From contig JBKOWU010000365.1 of assembly GCA_046724555.1 (NCBI GenBank), positions 1-24,476 on the forward strand: a DNA stretch of 24,476 bases. The letters run 5' to 3'. The DNA is from JAFAQB01 sp046724555 (GTDB lineage Archaea; Thermoproteota; Nitrososphaeria; Nitrososphaerales; Nitrososphaeraceae). The notes beneath the pieces are model-generated. The model worked only from the letters and a program-made list of their open reading frames with translations, did no database searches and was not told where the DNA came from. Positions 22,416 to 24,476 of the stretch are shown in pieces. Position 1 is the first letter of the stretch, and every line of letters begins with the position of its first letter. Both the position numbers and the translations under genes were made by a program.

Positions 22416-23726
22416 ATGGAAACTACCACCACAGTGGACAATATTGTCGCCGCTCCTAATAACAATAACAGAAATAGATTTGACAATTTGATAAACAGAT
22501 ATAGAACTAGAGGCTTAACAGCAGTAGCAGATTTTTTAACTGCAAAGGCCAGAAAGTCAAAGAGGACAGTTTTAACTTTCTCATTTGTCATAGATTACCT
22601 AAATAAATTCATTGAGCAAAATTATAGCGGTTATAATATTCAGACTATTTTAACACCAATAAAGAAAGGGGATATTGATATCTACAAGCTACTAAATGAT
22701 TTTGTTTCTTATTTACAGAATGATACAACTAACTGCCGTGATTTATCTCCAGCTACTTTCAATTTGTATATTAGTGCTGCAAAGTCATACTTTGTGTTCA
22801 ACGACATTGACATATCATTTAGCAAATTCAAGTATAGAGTCTCATTACCCACAGTCCACAGACAGGACGAGGAAGCAATTGATTCTACAGATATAAAAGA
22901 GATTTTACACCATTGCAATAATAGAAGGTTAAAGGCCTTTATCCTAGTCCTAGCTTCAGGTGGAATGCGAGCAAGTGAAGCCTTAGCAATAAGAGAGTGT
23001 GACATTGATTTTTCCAAAATTAATTTTGGCAATTTAGAAGATAGAAGCGAACCTGCAGGTATAAGGATTAGAAAAGAATATTCCAAAACCAGAACTGAAA
23101 GGAGGATTTTCATATCAAATGAAGCAGCTCGGTATTTACATGAATGGATAGAATGGAAATACAGGGATAGAACTGCAGAGAGGAAATATTACACGTTAAA
23201 AAATAGGGTTAGAAGCGAAAATGACTTGATATTTTCAACTGTAAATGCCACAGACCCATATGGTATTTACTTTAAGATGTCAGTAGAATTCCAAAAAGTG
23301 TTAGAGGCAGCTGGCCTGGCCTCAAGGAAAGAAGACGGCGTTTACAGAAGAAGGAAGATAACTTTTCATAGTTTTAGAAGGTTCATAAAGACTACAATCG
23401 CAAATCAAACGAGAAATAGCGATTATTCAGAATGGTTCTTAGGCCATAAAAAAAGTAGTTATTATGTCAATAAACCTGAAGAACTAAAGAGAATATACAA
23501 AGAAGACTGTATGCGCTATTTGACGTTTCTGGATTATCCTACGCTAGAAGCAAGTGCTAGAAGTTTAGAAGACTCGTTAAAAAGAGTAGAAACAGAAAAT
23601 ATGGAATTAAAACGTCAAGTTGCACAACTTCAACAAGTTCAAAATCATACAGACGCAAGTCTACAAGAACAAGTTCGACTTATGAATAAGGAATTAGAAA
23701 ACTTAAAGAAGTTAGTAAATAAATAA
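22416..23726 (+). CDS. Tyrosine recombinase/integrase with C-terminal coiled coil
   Basis: 436 aa. The N-terminal SAM-like core-binding domain spans about 25-150 (FVIDYLNKFIEQNYSG, ATFNLYISAAKSYFVFND). Catalytic residues are visible in order: R185 in SGGMRASEALAIRE, K224 in EYSKTRTERRIFIS, H318 and R321 in ITFHSFRRFIKTTIA, H344 in LGHKKSSYY, and a nucleophile most likely Tyr350 or Tyr349. Residues about 378-436 are a heptad-rich coiled coil (SLEDSLKRVETENMELKRQV ... LMNKELENLKKLV), unusual on a minimal Xer. A TATA-like TATATTAAA lies about 35 bp upstream. No tRNA or clear attachment site adjoins it, so it may be a domesticated recombinase or the remnant of an integrated element. Confidence 0.9.
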   Translation: METTTTVDNIVAAPNNNNRNRFDNLINRYRTRGLTAVADFLTAKARKSKRTVLTFSFVIDYLNKFIEQNYSGYNIQTILTPIKKGDIDIYKLLNDFVSYLQNDTTNCRDLSPATFNLYISAAKSYFVFNDIDISFSKFKYRVSLPTVHRQDEEAIDSTDIKEILHHCNNRRLKAFILVLASGGMRASEALAIRECDIDFSKINFGNLEDRSEPAGIRIRKEYSKTRTERRIFISNEAARYLHEWIEWKYRDRTAERKYYTLKNRVRSENDLIFSTVNATDPYGIYFKMSVEFQKVLEAAGLASRKEDGVYRRRKITFHSFRRFIKTTIANQTRNSDYSEWFLGHKKSSYYVNKPEELKRIYKEDCMRYLTFLDYPTLEASARSLEDSLKRVETENMELKRQVAQLQQVQNHTDASLQEQVRLMNKELENLKKLVNK

Positions 23727-23822
23727 TAATAATATCATCATGACAACTTCAGGATCAAATACGACAATCACTCACCGAGTACCTTAGCTCAATTACCATT
23801 ATGATCAATGGATCGTGTCACA

Positions 23823-24389
23823 TTATGTTATCTGCCCACGGATTTCACCTTTAGGATTTTGTTTAGTACGTATATTAGCATATGCTTGCCCAGCCTTCAT
23901 GATATTGGCTAGGTCAGAAACCTGTTTACCCTTTAATGGCCCTTGCAGATTTGAAGATGTTATAGTTCCTTCCGATAATACTCCATTAATTGGGATTTTT
24001 TCGGTAACAAAACCTAAAATTGGATTTCCAGTTCGTGAGCGAAACAATGTAGCGACGGCAGGTCCGTTTTCACCTTTTGAGCCGTTATGAATACTAGCGA
24101 TTGTGACACTGTGTATGTCTTTTACGCTTAGCTTGTAACTTAGAGTCTTTCCATTGTGCTCGAGAATAAATTCAGCTGTTCCTGTTGCCTTTGTAGTTTT
24201 GCGTGGTACTTCCTCACTTCCTGTCAATTTTGTAGTAAACTTGTGTTCTTGTTCTTTTTCTTCTGCTACTGCAAATGCTGCTGATGGACTGCTATTAAGA
24301 TTGGAGATGCTAATCATTGCCATTCCCAATGCTGCAATTATTGAAGTTGCGTATACACGATATAATTTTCTGCTAGATACATTGAGCAT
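23823..24389 (-). CDS. Secreted CHRD-domain protein
   Basis: 188 aa. The signal peptide is VYATSIIAALGMAMISISNL with cleavage near AAFAVAEE. The CHRD (chordin-type) domain fills the rest: TTKLTGSEEVP, TKATGTAEFIL, VTIASIHNGSKGENGPAVAT, EGTITSSNLQGPLKGKQVSD and the closing AYANIRTKQNPKGEIRGQI, which is the family hallmark. The domain is a beta fold of uncertain biochemical role, common in secreted proteins of thaumarchaea and bacteria. It is convergent with the integrase across about 95 bp. Confidence 0.9.
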   Translation of the reverse strand: MLNVSSRKLYRVYATSIIAALGMAMISISNLNSSPSAAFAVAEEKEQEHKFTTKLTGSEEVPRKTTKATGTAEFILEHNGKTLSYKLSVKDIHSVTIASIHNGSKGENGPAVATLFRSRTGNPILGFVTEKIPINGVLSEGTITSSNLQGPLKGKQVSDLANIMKAGQAYANIRTKQNPKGEIRGQIT

Positions 24390-24476
24390 ACACTTTCGTT
24401 GAGGCTATGCACATAGATATTTTTCTTTTTATGTTGTATAACGCCTAGAAACTGCTGTTGATCTATGGTTTATCTT

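Noticed and set aside
1..24476. tRNA or rRNA gene as integration target for the recombinase
   Set aside because: Scanning for T-loop GTTCGA-type motifs with flanking stems found no cloverleaf on either strand.

Overview
The window reads as chromosome of an AT-rich group I.1b ammonia-oxidising archaeon (Nitrososphaeria/Thaumarchaeota). By eye the base composition and protein style fit a Nitrososphaera or Nitrosocosmicus relative best. The basis is archaeal-type information genes (HerA, Mre11, Rad50, PurP, archaeal Dph2), TATA boxes about 25-30 bp upstream of start codons (leaderless transcripts), frequent GTG/TTG starts, and small secreted proteins of a kind common in these genomes. No database search was possible, so names rest on motifs and recalled family patterns.

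Positions 1-9650 are a housekeeping core. On the minus strand herA, mre11 and rad50 (cut by the window edge) follow one another and encode the DNA-end-resection machinery. Next come purP (purine synthesis), a divergently transcribed AlaX-like trans-editing protein with a DHHA1 tail, dph2 (diphthamide), and a RecA-fold RadB/Rad55-like paralogue broken by a -1 frameshift at an A8 tract.

Positions 9650-12000 are a decaying accessory island on the minus strand. It holds a frameshifted HTH regulator, a 5'-truncated DUF4242-like gene, two overlapping ORFs that may be one split membrane protein, and at least two further coding relics.

Positions 12000-19600 are gene-sparse, repeat-rich and dominated by very small genes. 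Three paralogous secreted proteins share a signal peptide and have Ser/Thr/Gly/Asn tails full of N-glycosylation sequons; a fourth analogue is Thr/Pro-rich. The stretch also holds a PadR regulator with a perfect inverted repeat just upstream of its start, a Cys-rich microprotein, a one-helix membrane microprotein, and several relics. Four kinds of dispersed repeat are interleaved: (i) a roughly 180-bp element made of a Shine-Dalgarno, a 15-codon ORF and an 11-bp-stem hairpin CCCCTTATGGT/ACCATAAGGGG (three copies, plus partial 3' ends elsewhere); (ii) a second 11-bp-stem hairpin family whose two copies differ by a compensatory base-pair change; (iii) a promoter-like block present four times on the plus strand; (iv) relics of the gene at 19057. 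This region is the best candidate for something undescribed.

Positions 19600-24476 carry a large (alpha/alpha)6-barrel glycoside hydrolase of the glycogen-debranching type, a tyrosine recombinase with a C-terminal coiled coil, and a secreted CHRD-domain protein. I found no rRNA, tRNA, CRISPR array or recognisable insertion-sequence transposase.
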